Source: a virus. Taken from it: a DNA stretch of 21,343 nt. This document shows positions 1 to 5,492 of this stretch, piece after piece. Location: the IMG/VR virus record IMGVR_UViG_3300035222_000011, positions 1 through 21,343 of that record, one strand, 5' to 3'. Within the stretch, counting starts at the first letter, position 1, and each line of letters starts with the position of its first letter. Below the pieces are notes generated by a model that was not told the DNA's origin, searched no databases, and worked only from the letters and a program-made list of their open reading frames with translations. The position numbers were made by a program, and so were the translations under genes.

Positions 1-305
1 TTTTTGATGGTGCAAGTGTACCAAAATTTCTTGCTTCGTTTTTATCTCCAGTAGGTGTATTACTTATTGGTGGTCTAGTACATGATTATGCTTATAAGTT
101 TTCAGCTTTAAGAAAAGTTGGTGCTAAAAAAGGTGAAATACTATTATTAGACAAATCAGAGGCAGACAGAATTTTCAGAGACATAAACATTGAGGTTAAT
201 GGTTTCCATCTATTAAACTATTTAACGTACTGGACATTAAGGGCGTTTGGTTTTTTAGCTTGGAGAAAACACCGAAAGGTGAACGCTAAAATGAAAGCAT
301 TGTAA
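1..305 (+). CDS. DUF1353 family protein (5' end outside window)
   Basis: This reading frame is open from base 3 and stops at 303-305, leaving about 100 C-terminal residues. The visible part begins with FDGASVP, followed about 20 residues later by GGLVHDYAY, and then by an acidic ADRIF segment. The DGAS-P and HD-Y pair is the signature of the DUF1353 family, common in tailed phages and often found beside lysis genes. The end is hydrophobic and then basic. The biochemical role of the family is not established; the conserved His/Asp could suggest metal binding or catalysis, but that is inference. It sits directly upstream of the holin-like and spanin genes, which fits a lysis or late cluster. 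Family confidence is good, function unknown. Confidence 0.72.
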   Translation, partial: FDGASVPKFLASFLSPVGVLLIGGLVHDYAYKFSALRKVGAKKGEILLLDKSEADRIFRDINIEVNGFHLLNYLTYWTLRAFGFLAWRKHRKVNAKMKAL

Positions 306-340
306 TTTCATTTAATACTATAAAAAAAAGGAGAAAACAT

Positions 341-502
341 ATGTTAAGTTTTATCACAGGAAGAGTTAAAGAATTAACATCTTTACACGGTGGAGTATTA
401 ATCGGTTTAGGTGTTGTGGTTTTATTTTTTAGTCCACTTGCTAAGATAGCTGCTTGGGCAGCAATAGCTTATGGAGCTTGGGCGATTTTGAAGAAAGATT
501 AA
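341..502 (+). CDS. small holin-like membrane protein (53 aa)
   Basis: A 53-residue protein starts with MLSFITGRVKEL and has a continuous hydrophobic stretch from about residue 17 to 50, broken by a short SPLAK turn, so one long or two short membrane segments are possible. It ends in the basic tail KKD. A strong Shine-Dalgarno (AAGGAGA, about 327-335) sits just upstream of the ATG. Just 6 nt separate its stop from the i-spanin start. Size, topology and position next to spanins are compatible with a holin or other lysis accessory, but no family motif proves it. A box one mismatch from the T4 late promoter (TATAAAAA, 319-326) lies upstream. Confidence 0.6.
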   Translation: MLSFITGRVKELTSLHGGVLIGLGVVVLFFSPLAKIAAWAAIAYGAWAILKKD

Positions 503-508
503 TAAATC

Positions 509-973
509 ATGGGTTTTAGATTATTTTTTATAGGCATTATACTAAGCGCCCTTTTGGGCGCTGGTGCCTACGTAATGAAGTTGCAAAAAGACAACGTTAT
601 ATTAAAAGAGAACGCAGTAAAATTAGAGTCAGCAATTGCTGACCAACAAAGTTTAATTGAGAATCAAAAGAAAGATTTTCAAGAAATATTACAAGCCAAC
701 CAAAAGATGAATGAGTTGGTTACTAATTTAAAAAAAGACCTAGACGAGTTAGACAAAAGATTTAACAAAAAGAATAGAGACATAGGTAAATTGGCCATTG
801 ATAAGACGAAGGTCATTGAACGAATTATAAACAAGGCAGGTGCCAAAGCTACACGATGTATTGAGATCGCAAGTGGGTCACCTCTAACAGAGGAAGAAAA
901 GAATGCCACAAAGAAGTCAGAGATTAATTCTGAATGTCCTAGTATCGCTAATCCTAATTACATTCCTTACTAA
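509..973 (+). CDS. i-spanin (Rz-like inner-membrane spanin)
   Basis: Inner-membrane spanins work with an outer-membrane lipoprotein to fuse the two membranes in the last step of lysis of Gram-negative hosts. The 154-aa product has a short N-terminus, one transmembrane helix (about residues 4-23), then a long charged, Gln/Lys/Glu-rich coiled-coil region (about 24-90), the expected Rz layout. The C-terminal part carries Cys117 in a TRCIEIASG context and Cys143, plausible for disulfide-linked dimers. The strongest support is genetic: its 3' end overlaps, in another frame, a lipoprotein gene starting at 903. I assigned it from architecture rather than from a family motif. A perfect GC-rich inverted repeat lies inside the gene at 545-562. 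Confidence 0.75.
   Translation: MGFRLFFIGIILSALLGAGAYVMKLQKDNVILKENAVKLESAIADQQSLIENQKKDFQEILQANQKMNELVTNLKKDLDELDKRFNKKNRDIGKLAIDKTKVIERIINKAGAKATRCIEIASGSPLTEEEKNATKKSEINSECPSIANPNYIPY
545..562 (+). other. GC-rich hairpin inside the i-spanin gene
   Basis: AGCGCCC (545-551), a TTTT loop (552-555) and GGGCGCT (556-562) form a perfect 7-bp stem about 36 nt after the i-spanin start. No T-run follows, so it does not look like a terminator. It could slow early elongation or be a by-product of coding for a Ser-Ala-Leu-Leu-Gly-Ala membrane helix. Confidence 0.45.
881..893 (+). promoter_or_regulatory. hairpin covering the o-spanin ribosome-binding site
   Basis: CCTCT (881-885), AAC (886-888) and AGAGG (889-893) form a perfect 5-bp inverted repeat with a 3-nt loop. 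AGAGGA is the Shine-Dalgarno of the o-spanin ATG at 903, so the stem would hide the ribosome-binding site unless ribosomes translating the i-spanin open it. This predicts translational coupling of the two spanins. The stem is short, so its effect is inferred. Confidence 0.45.
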
Positions 974-1292
974 TTGTTCTTCTATAAAGAAGTTACAAAT
1001 ATTTAAGGAAGAAGTACCTAGACAAGAATTAAACCTAGCCAAACCAACACCTCTACAGTTAGAACAAATCCATTGGATCATAATCACGTCTTCAAATGCT
1101 GAGGAAGTATTTAAAAAGATGGAAGAACAAGGGTTGGATCCAGTACTTTTTGGCCTTAATGATAAAGATTACCAATTAATCGCAAAAAATTTCGCACAGA
1201 TAAGAAACCAACTAAAAATCACAAATGATTTGTTGGATAAATACAAAGAGTATTACGAAGGTAATCCAGATAAGGAAGAGGAGAAAAAATAA
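903..1292 (+). CDS. o-spanin (Rz1-like lipoprotein)
   Basis: The 129-aa product begins with a basic N-terminus and a hydrophobic signal (about residues 8-22) ending in L22-T23-N24-C25, a lipobox predicting lipid attachment at Cys25 and export to the outer membrane. The mature chain contains a Pro-containing segment and a charged C-terminus rich in Glu and Lys. Its first 71 bases overlap the end of the i-spanin gene in a different frame, the classic Rz/Rz1 arrangement, and the ATG is preceded by AGAGGA about 8 nt upstream. It is longer than lambda Rz1. Asn at -1 of the lipobox is less common than Gly or Ala. Role as outer-membrane partner in lysis is inferred from architecture and overlap. Confidence 0.75.
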   Translation: MPQRSQRLILNVLVSLILITFLTNCSSIKKLQIFKEEVPRQELNLAKPTPLQLEQIHWIIITSSNAEEVFKKMEEQGLDPVLFGLNDKDYQLIAKNFAQIRNQLKITNDLLDKYKEYYEGNPDKEEEKK

Positions 1293-1525
1293 TGGCATGG
1301 GTAGATGTACCAAATTCAAATAGTATTTGGCAATATGAGAATACTGCTACGGCAGCTAATACATATTCAGATTCAGGTGCTGGAGCTAATTCTGTTTTCT
1401 CTGGTGGAATAAGAACTTATACTAAACCAGGTGGTGGTACAGTAAAAGTTTATGCTAGAACTAGAAAAAAAGGAACGATAGTTGAGCGTGGAGAACTTTC
1501 TAAAACTTATTATGACGCACAATAA
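1292..1525 (+). CDS. small hypothetical phage protein, Gly/Thr/Tyr-rich
   Basis: A 77-residue protein beginning MAWVDVPNSNSIWQYEN, rich in Ser, Thr, Gly and Tyr, with a C-terminal basic segment (RTRKKG). The composition suggests a small beta-rich domain, with no signal peptide and no membrane segment. Its ATG overlaps the last base of the o-spanin stop (TAATG), so it is probably translationally coupled to that gene, and GAGGAGA lies upstream. I recall similar short proteins in other T4-like marine phages but can assign no function. A minor virion component is possible because it lies among late genes. Confidence 0.65.
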   Translation: MAWVDVPNSNSIWQYENTATAANTYSDSGAGANSVFSGGIRTYTKPGGGTVKVYARTRKKGTIVERGELSKTYYDAQ

Positions 1526-1535
1526 AGGATAGTAT

Positions 1536-1991
1536 ATGAGAAAAGATGAGATAAGAGTATCAAGTGAATCGGCAGTAAGCATGCCAATGAAAAATCTAAT
1601 TGCCATAATCGGAGCCGTGGCCCTTGGAGTATGGTCCTATTTTGGTGTAGTTGAGCGGATAAATAAATTGGAAACCAATACAACTTTATTAGAAAAAGAT
1701 TTAACACAATCAGAAGAAGCTTTAGGTGCTGATATAGAAAAGAATAACGAATTTAGGATCAAGTGGCCAAGGGGAGATTTAGGTTCTCCGCCGGCGGATT
1801 CCGAGCAATTTATGTTGATTGAATTTTTGAGCGGACAAGTAGAGTCTATACAGAAAGATTTACAAAAAATGATGAACAATGCAGTTAACATTGAGAGGTT
1901 GCAGAAGGATATGGAGAAGGTTCTAGCAGACGTAGAGAAATTAAAGGACAAAATAAGAAGTGTCAAAAATGGACACAACACAGGAGAATAA
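1536..1991 (+). CDS. membrane-anchored coiled-coil protein (151 aa)
   Basis: The product has a polar N-terminus with the segment SSESAVSMPMKNLI, one transmembrane helix at about residues 19-38 including WSYFG, then two coiled-coil-like stretches (about 41-70 and 105-145) separated by a conserved-looking motif, FRIKWPRGDLGSPPADSEQF. N-in topology with the coiled coil in the periplasm is likely. I recall proteins of this layout in T4-like marine phages, but none has a function I can name. It lies 10 nt after the previous gene and 3 nt before the next one. The GC-rich palindrome at 1787-1798 encodes the SPPAD part of the central motif. Confidence 0.7.
   Translation: MRKDEIRVSSESAVSMPMKNLIAIIGAVALGVWSYFGVVERINKLETNTTLLEKDLTQSEEALGADIEKNNEFRIKWPRGDLGSPPADSEQFMLIEFLSGQVESIQKDLQKMMNNAVNIERLQKDMEKVLADVEKLKDKIRSVKNGHNTGE
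1787..1798 (+). repeat. 12-bp GC-rich palindrome
   Basis: TCCGCCGGCGGA is a perfect 12-bp palindrome, unusually GC-rich for this AT-rich sequence, lying within the coding region for the SPPAD motif of the 1536-1991 product. It may simply reflect conserved protein sequence. Confidence 0.35.
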
Positions 1992-1994
1992 GAT

Positions 1995-2294
1995 ATGGAC
2001 GCAACAACTTTAGTAACTATCATCACAATGTTTATTGTGACTAATACTTCAAGCGAATTTGTTAAGTATGATGGATTAATGGACTGTTTGAAAGACAAAA
2101 GAAAAATAGAAAAAATAAAAGATGGTCGTAGAGTTATTTGTGGTCCGTCTATGGCAGAGATAGATAAAGATGGCAATATTGTTAGTATTAAAAACAAAAT
2201 GCCAGACCAATCAGGTAGTTTGAAATTGGGTGGTACTGCTAAGTCATTAACAGAAAAGAAAAAGAAAAAGAAGACAGAAGTATTAACTCAATAG
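1995..2294 (+). CDS. hypothetical protein with a DCLK-type motif
   Basis: A 99-aa protein with a mildly hydrophobic N-terminus (TTLVTIITMFIVTNTSS, residues 4-20) that may be a weak signal or anchor. The core segment MDCLKDKRKIEKI spans about residues 29-41, and the C-terminus carries seven consecutive lysines. It has two cysteines, Cys31 and Cys49. The core closely resembles SDCLKTKREVEKK in the secreted protein at 3350-3787, and in both a second Cys follows a stretch ending in a basic or acidic loop. The two genes flank the amino-acid-binding lipoprotein. They may share a small disulfide-bonded domain. Function is unknown. Confidence 0.6.
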   Translation: MDATTLVTIITMFIVTNTSSEFVKYDGLMDCLKDKRKIEKIKDGRRVICGPSMAEIDKDGNIVSIKNKMPDQSGSLKLGGTAKSLTEKKKKKKTEVLTQ

Positions 2295-2304
2295 GATGAA
2301 TTAT

Positions 2305-3339
2305 ATGAAAAAATTATTATTATTATTAATTGCAACTTTATTTTTAGTAGGTTGTAATACAACAAAGAATTTTAAGAACGAAACAGAAACAGGTTTACTT
2401 AAACAAGTACAAGCAAGAGGTTATTTAATATGTGGAGTTAATGCAGGCTTACCTGGTTTCTCTGCTCAAGATGACGCAGGAAATTGGAGTGGTTTAGATG
2501 TAGATTTCTGTAAGGCAGTTGCAGCTGGTATATTTGGTGACGCAAGTAAAGTAGAATTTGTAGGTTTAAATGCAGCTCAAAGATTTCCAACATTAGCTTC
2601 TGGTAATATTGATTTACTTGCAAGAAATACCACTTGGACAATTAGTCGTGATGTTAACTTGATGTTTGAATTTGCAGGTGTTAATTATTATGACGGTCAA
2701 GGATTTTTAATACCAACTGATTTAGATATTAAGAGTGCAACAGAATTAGATGGTGCGTTTGTATGTATTACAGCAGAAACAACAAGTGAATTAAATTTAA
2801 ATGATTACTTTGCTGAAAATAATATGGCATATAAACCAATATATGTTGAAAATAACAAAGACGCAAAAGCAAAATTATTTGGTGGTGATTGTGATGTATT
2901 CACAACAGACGCCTCTGGTTTAGCAAGTGCTAGAGCAGGTGCAGACGACCCTAGTAAATGGATGGTGTTACCTGAAATTATATCAAAAGAACCATTAGGT
3001 CCACTTGTAAGACAAGGTGACCAAGAGTGGGAAGATGTAGTTAGATGGACACACTTCATTATGGTTAATGCTGAAGAAGCAGGTATCACAATGTATAATG
3101 TGGATATGATGTTAACTGCTAAGTCAAAAGAAATTAAAAGAATATTAGGTGTTGAAGGTTATATCGGTCCAATGTTAGGACTTGGTATGAAATTTGGTTA
3201 TAATATTATAAAACAAGTTGGTAATTACGGAGAATCATTTGATAGAAATGTAGGACCTAATACACCACTTAAATTAGAACGAGGATTAAATAATCTTTGG
3301 AAAAACGGTGGCGTTATGTATGTACCGCCAATAAGATAG
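2305..3339 (+). CDS. amino-acid ABC transporter solute-binding lipoprotein (AapJ/BztA-like)
   Basis: This is a family 3 periplasmic solute-binding protein (SBP_bac_3), the part of an ABC importer that captures amino acids. The 344-aa chain has a lipoprotein signal MKKLLLLLIATLFLVGC with lipobox cysteine 17. Motifs typical of general L-amino-acid binding proteins follow: CGVNAGLPGFS, GLDVDFCKAVAAGIFGD, SGNIDLLARNTTW, and C-terminal IIKQVGNYGESF and a PPIR end. Length matches a complete bacterial protein. I chose ATG 2305 over 2296 because AGGATG lies 6 nt before it. No permease or ATPase genes are present, so it would have to use host transporters or act alone. Acquisition from a host is the likely origin. 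Confidence 0.9.
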   Translation: MKKLLLLLIATLFLVGCNTTKNFKNETETGLLKQVQARGYLICGVNAGLPGFSAQDDAGNWSGLDVDFCKAVAAGIFGDASKVEFVGLNAAQRFPTLASGNIDLLARNTTWTISRDVNLMFEFAGVNYYDGQGFLIPTDLDIKSATELDGAFVCITAETTSELNLNDYFAENNMAYKPIYVENNKDAKAKLFGGDCDVFTTDASGLASARAGADDPSKWMVLPEIISKEPLGPLVRQGDQEWEDVVRWTHFIMVNAEEAGITMYNVDMMLTAKSKEIKRILGVEGYIGPMLGLGMKFGYNIIKQVGNYGESFDRNVGPNTPLKLERGLNNLWKNGGVMYVPPIR

Positions 3340-3349
3340 GGAGAAAAAC

Positions 3350-3787
3350 ATGAAATTATTTCATAACGTTTGGGAGAAATGGGCAACAGCAATAGTAGTT
3401 GTTTTTTTATTATCAATTGGTTTCAGTACTGCTAAAGCAGATTGTACCGGTTGTGGAGATGATGGACACCAAGTTTGTCCAGTAGAAGGAGACGCACAAA
3501 AACCAGAAGTAGTATTTGCTGTTTGTGTATTTGCAGATGGCTCATTGATAGACCATAAAGGTGCTAACTCAATGTCCGATTGCTTAAAGACTAAAAGAGA
3601 AGTAGAGAAAAAGTGGAGAAACAAATCAGAAGAAACAGATAGTGTAGAAATAAATGGTATAACTTATAAAATAGATGGTGAATCATTAGCATTTATGTGT
3701 GATTTAGTTGACGCAAGAGTACATCATTATAATGATGGTACTTGGGAAATAGTAGAGATATTAGGAAAACATAAAAAAGAGGAATAA
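3350..3787 (+). CDS. secreted cysteine-rich hypothetical protein
   Basis: The 145-aa product has an N-terminal signal or anchor (about residues 12-30) with the likely cleavage site STAKA|D. The mature part starts DCTGCGDDG and contains six cysteines (32, 35, 43, 59, 78, 117), consistent with disulfides in the periplasm. The CxxC at 32-35 could alternatively bind a metal or a redox centre. Residues about 77-87 (SDCLKTKREVEKK) match the motif in the 1995-2294 product. An acidic and basic linker is followed by a compact domain ending in a charged tail. GGGAGAAAA upstream of the ATG is a good ribosome-binding site, 10 nt after the binding-protein gene, so the two are probably co-transcribed. Confidence 0.65.
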   Translation: MKLFHNVWEKWATAIVVVFLLSIGFSTAKADCTGCGDDGHQVCPVEGDAQKPEVVFAVCVFADGSLIDHKGANSMSDCLKTKREVEKKWRNKSEETDSVEINGITYKIDGESLAFMCDLVDARVHHYNDGTWEIVEILGKHKKEE

Positions 3788-3810
3788 AAAATAAAAGGAA
3801 AATATGAATA

Positions 3811-3918
3811 ATGTTATACATTTTAGGTTACATTATTTTTATCATATATTTGATTTATAAAATTAATAAGTTTGCTGATGAGGTCAACCCTTATAATTGG
3901 GACCAAAGGCATAAATAA
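3811..3918 (+). CDS. small membrane protein (35 aa)
   Basis: ATG at 3811 opens a 35-codon frame beginning MLYILGYIIFIIYLIYKINK, with one transmembrane helix followed by a polar tail (FADEVNPYNWDQRHK). AAAGGAAA lies about 10 nt upstream. A competing ATG at 3804 gives only an 18-residue frame, so 3811 is preferred. It fills the gap between two clear genes. The function is unknown; it could be a lysis or envelope accessory. Confidence 0.5.
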   Translation: MLYILGYIIFIIYLIYKINKFADEVNPYNWDQRHK

Positions 3919-3934
3919 AATTGAAAGGTATATT

Positions 3935-4357
3935 ATGGCTAAATTAGGTGATAAAACTGATTACAATTACAGAGTTAAAAGAGTAACAAAAATCGTAGAC
4001 GGTGATACAATAGATGTAATACTGGATATGGGTTTTAATATTCTATTTGCACAAAGAGTTAGATTGTTTGGTATAGATACACCAGAATCTAGAACAAGAG
4101 ATTTAGTTGAGAAGAAATACGGACTAAAATCTAAAAAATTCTTACAAGAACAAATCAAAAAAGCAACAAAGATTTCAATCAAAACATACAGAGATTCCGA
4201 AACAGGTAAGTTTGGAAGAATACTTGGTGATGTATGGCTTGATGGTAAATCTGTTAATAAATTAATGTGTAAAGTAGGACATGCTGTAACATATTATGGT
4301 CAAAATAAAAAATTAGTTGAGAAGGCACATATAAATAATAGAAAAAGAGTGAGGTAA
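3935..4357 (+). CDS. thermonuclease-like nuclease (SNase family)
   Basis: The 140-aa product is a staphylococcal-nuclease fold enzyme, a calcium-dependent DNA/RNA phosphodiesterase family. It has VDGDTIDV (about residues 21-28), RVRLFGIDTPE (41-51) and KFGRILGDVWLDG (92-104). Residues matching the catalytic Arg35, Glu43 and Arg87 of the model enzyme are Arg43, Glu51 and Arg95, with the usual 8-residue spacing of the first two, so it is probably active. The ATG at 3935 is preferred over an in-frame ATG at 3872 because the domain begins here and GAAAGG lies upstream. No signal peptide is seen, suggesting a cytoplasmic role such as host DNA breakdown or DNA processing. Confidence 0.88.
   Translation: MAKLGDKTDYNYRVKRVTKIVDGDTIDVILDMGFNILFAQRVRLFGIDTPESRTRDLVEKKYGLKSKKFLQEQIKKATKISIKTYRDSETGKFGRILGDVWLDGKSVNKLMCKVGHAVTYYGQNKKLVEKAHINNRKRVR
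4330..4337 (+). promoter_or_regulatory. T4-type late promoter box (candidate)
   Basis: An exact TATAAATA lies inside the end of the nuclease gene, 24 nt before the ATG of the next gene. T4-like late promoters consist of this single box. The AT-rich background makes chance matches possible. Confidence 0.45.
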
Positions 4358-4360
4358 ATT

Positions 4361-4648
4361 ATGGCACATATAACAGACGAACAACAAAGAAGTTTAGACG
4401 CAAGTTTTGAAGATGAGATAACTTCTCAAAGAACTGTCACAATTCCATTAAAAGAATATGATAAGTTAAGAGAAAAAAACCATTATATCACAGACAAATC
4501 TTTAATTGCTATCATAGATAAAATTGAAGAACTAGTTAGAGCAATGATAAAAATGAGAATACAAGATAAAGGTTTAAATGCTGTTGTAGATAAGACCGAA
4601 GAACTAGTAAGGGCATTAAGAAAGCATATTGTCAGAGAAGATATATAA
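4361..4648 (+). CDS. hypothetical protein with duplicated DK-x-EELVRA segment
   Basis: A 95-aa, charged, probably helical protein with no signal peptide. Its C-terminal half contains a repeat: IIDKIEELVRA (about residues 51-61) and VVDKTEELVRA (about 75-85), 24 residues apart, each followed by a basic stretch. The N-terminal half includes TVTIPLKEYDKLRE. The duplicated helix could form a coiled coil or helical hairpin for self-association. The gene lies 3 nt after the nuclease gene and behind a late-promoter box at 4330-4337, with GAGG upstream of the ATG. I do not recognise a family. Confidence 0.6.
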   Translation: MAHITDEQQRSLDASFEDEITSQRTVTIPLKEYDKLREKNHYITDKSLIAIIDKIEELVRAMIKMRIQDKGLNAVVDKTEELVRALRKHIVREDI

Positions 4649-4651
4649 ATA
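4644..4651 (+). promoter_or_regulatory. T4-type late promoter box
   Basis: An exact TATAAATA lies across the stop codon of the 4361-4648 gene and 29 nt before the ATG at 4681, a suitable distance for a late promoter of the two small membrane genes that follow. Confidence 0.5.
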
Positions 4652-4680
4652 GATGTATAATAATATGAGGATAAAAAACT

Positions 4681-4770
4681 ATGGAGAACGCCAGGATGAA
4701 TTACTATTTTACAGGAATATTAATTATTCTAATGATTCTACTTGCCCTTTTGGGAGGACCTCCAAGTTAA
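4681..4770 (+). CDS. tiny membrane protein (29 aa)
   Basis: ATG at 4681 opens a 29-codon frame, MENARMNYYFTGILIILMIL and onward, with a single hydrophobic helix ending in GGPPS. ATGAGGA lies upstream, and an in-frame ATG six codons in could be an alternative start. A late-promoter box precedes it. It resembles small phage membrane peptides in layout only; no function is known. Confidence 0.45.
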   Translation: MENARMNYYFTGILIILMILLALLGGPPS

Positions 4771-4780
4771 TTAAATAATT

Positions 4781-4942
4781 ATGGATTCAGAAGCAATAAT
4801 ATTGCTAACAAAGTTATGGCCAATATTCTTGGCGTTTATACTTTTAATAGTTACATTAGCACAAGCACATTATAGAATTAAGGTACTGGAAGAGAAGATA
4901 AAAGTAGCCTTTGAACTGATTAATAAGTTGACAAGTAAATAA
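4781..4942 (+). CDS. small membrane protein with amphipathic tail (53 aa)
   Basis: ATG at 4781 gives 53 residues: a short polar start (MDSEA), a transmembrane helix from about residue 6 to 28, and a charged helical tail (YRIKVLEEKIKVAFELINKL). It resembles a tail-facing-cytoplasm membrane peptide or a minimal coiled-coil anchor. The nearest Shine-Dalgarno-like GGAGG (4753-4757) is too far for direct use, so translation may depend on the upstream gene 10 nt away. It is the last gene before the curli-like operon. Function is unknown. Confidence 0.5.
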   Translation: MDSEAIILLTKLWPIFLAFILLIVTLAQAHYRIKVLEEKIKVAFELINKLTSK

Positions 4943-4998
4943 CCATCATTTCCTATACGATTCCCACAAAGAAATTTGATAATTTAACACACTGTTAT

Positions 4999-5006
4999 TA
5001 TAAATA
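4999..5006 (+). promoter_or_regulatory. T4-type late promoter before the curli-like operon
   Basis: An exact TATAAATA sits in the 85-nt gap 4943-5027, the clearest intergenic space in the first half of the window, with the first ATG 22 nt downstream. It would place the csgF-to-cyclase run under late, sliding-clamp-dependent transcription as in T4. No sigma70 -35/-10 pair was seen in the gap. Confidence 0.65.
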
Positions 5007-5027
5007 TTGGTGTAAAATAGAGGGAAT

Positions 5028-5492
5028 ATGAAAAAATTATCAATCATTTTAATAACATTATTGTTCTGTTCTAGTACCTATGCAAGTGAATTAGGTTTTA
5101 AATTTCACAGTCCATCATTTAGTGGAGTGGGAAAATCATCACACTATCTAACGATAGAGAACATAGAGAAGACTAGAAAAGACGCAATCAAAGCAGCTAA
5201 CAAAGCGGCAGCTGATAAACTAATAGCTGACGCAAAGGCAACTGCTGTTGCAAAATTCAAAGCAAATGTTGAAGCAAGATTTTATACAGCATTAGCAAAA
5301 CAACTTACAGATAACGTTTTTGGTACAGATGGTCTACAACAAGACTCTGGTACATTTACATCACCAGTTGGTGGTGAAGTGGTAACTTGGGCAACAACAA
5401 CTACAGGAACAAATGATACTGTAAGCGTAACTGTAACTGAATCAGATGGCACTGTAACAACATTTACTATGCCGAAGGAAGACAATTCGTAA
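5028..5492 (+). CDS. csgF: CsgF-like curli assembly factor
   Basis: CsgF is exported and plugs into the CsgG pore, where it helps present curli subunits at the surface. The 154-aa product has a signal peptide (about residues 1-20, cleavage near STYAS|E). The mature start LGFKFHSPSFSG matches the conserved CsgF N-terminus (F-x-F-x-x-P-x-F-x-G) that binds inside CsgG. The middle is unusually Ala/Lys-rich (about 50-85). The C-terminus, VSVTVTESDGTVTTFTMP, matches the CsgF beta end. AGAGGG precedes the ATG, and the stop overlaps the next start by one base. The Ala/Lys helix is longer than in E. coli CsgF. Identity is well supported by motif and by the neighbouring csgG. Confidence 0.85.
   Translation: MKKLSIILITLLFCSSTYASELGFKFHSPSFSGVGKSSHYLTIENIEKTRKDAIKAANKAAADKLIADAKATAVAKFKANVEARFYTALAKQLTDNVFGTDGLQQDSGTFTSPVGGEVVTWATTTTGTNDTVSVTVTESDGTVTTFTMPKEDNS

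Noticed and set aside
1637-2197. Long minus-strand open frame (186 codons) opposite two small genes
   Set aside because: It is antisense to the well-structured 1536-1991 and 1995-2294 genes, has no ribosome-binding site of note and shows Ser/Ile/Leu-rich composition typical of shadow frames in AT-rich DNA.
3910-3917. CATAAATA before the thermonuclease ATG
   Set aside because: One mismatch to the late box; kept out because near-matches are too frequent here.
3872-3934. Upstream in-frame extension of the thermonuclease by 21 codons
   Set aside because: The extension overlaps the small membrane gene, lacks a good ribosome-binding site and adds nothing resembling the SNase fold.
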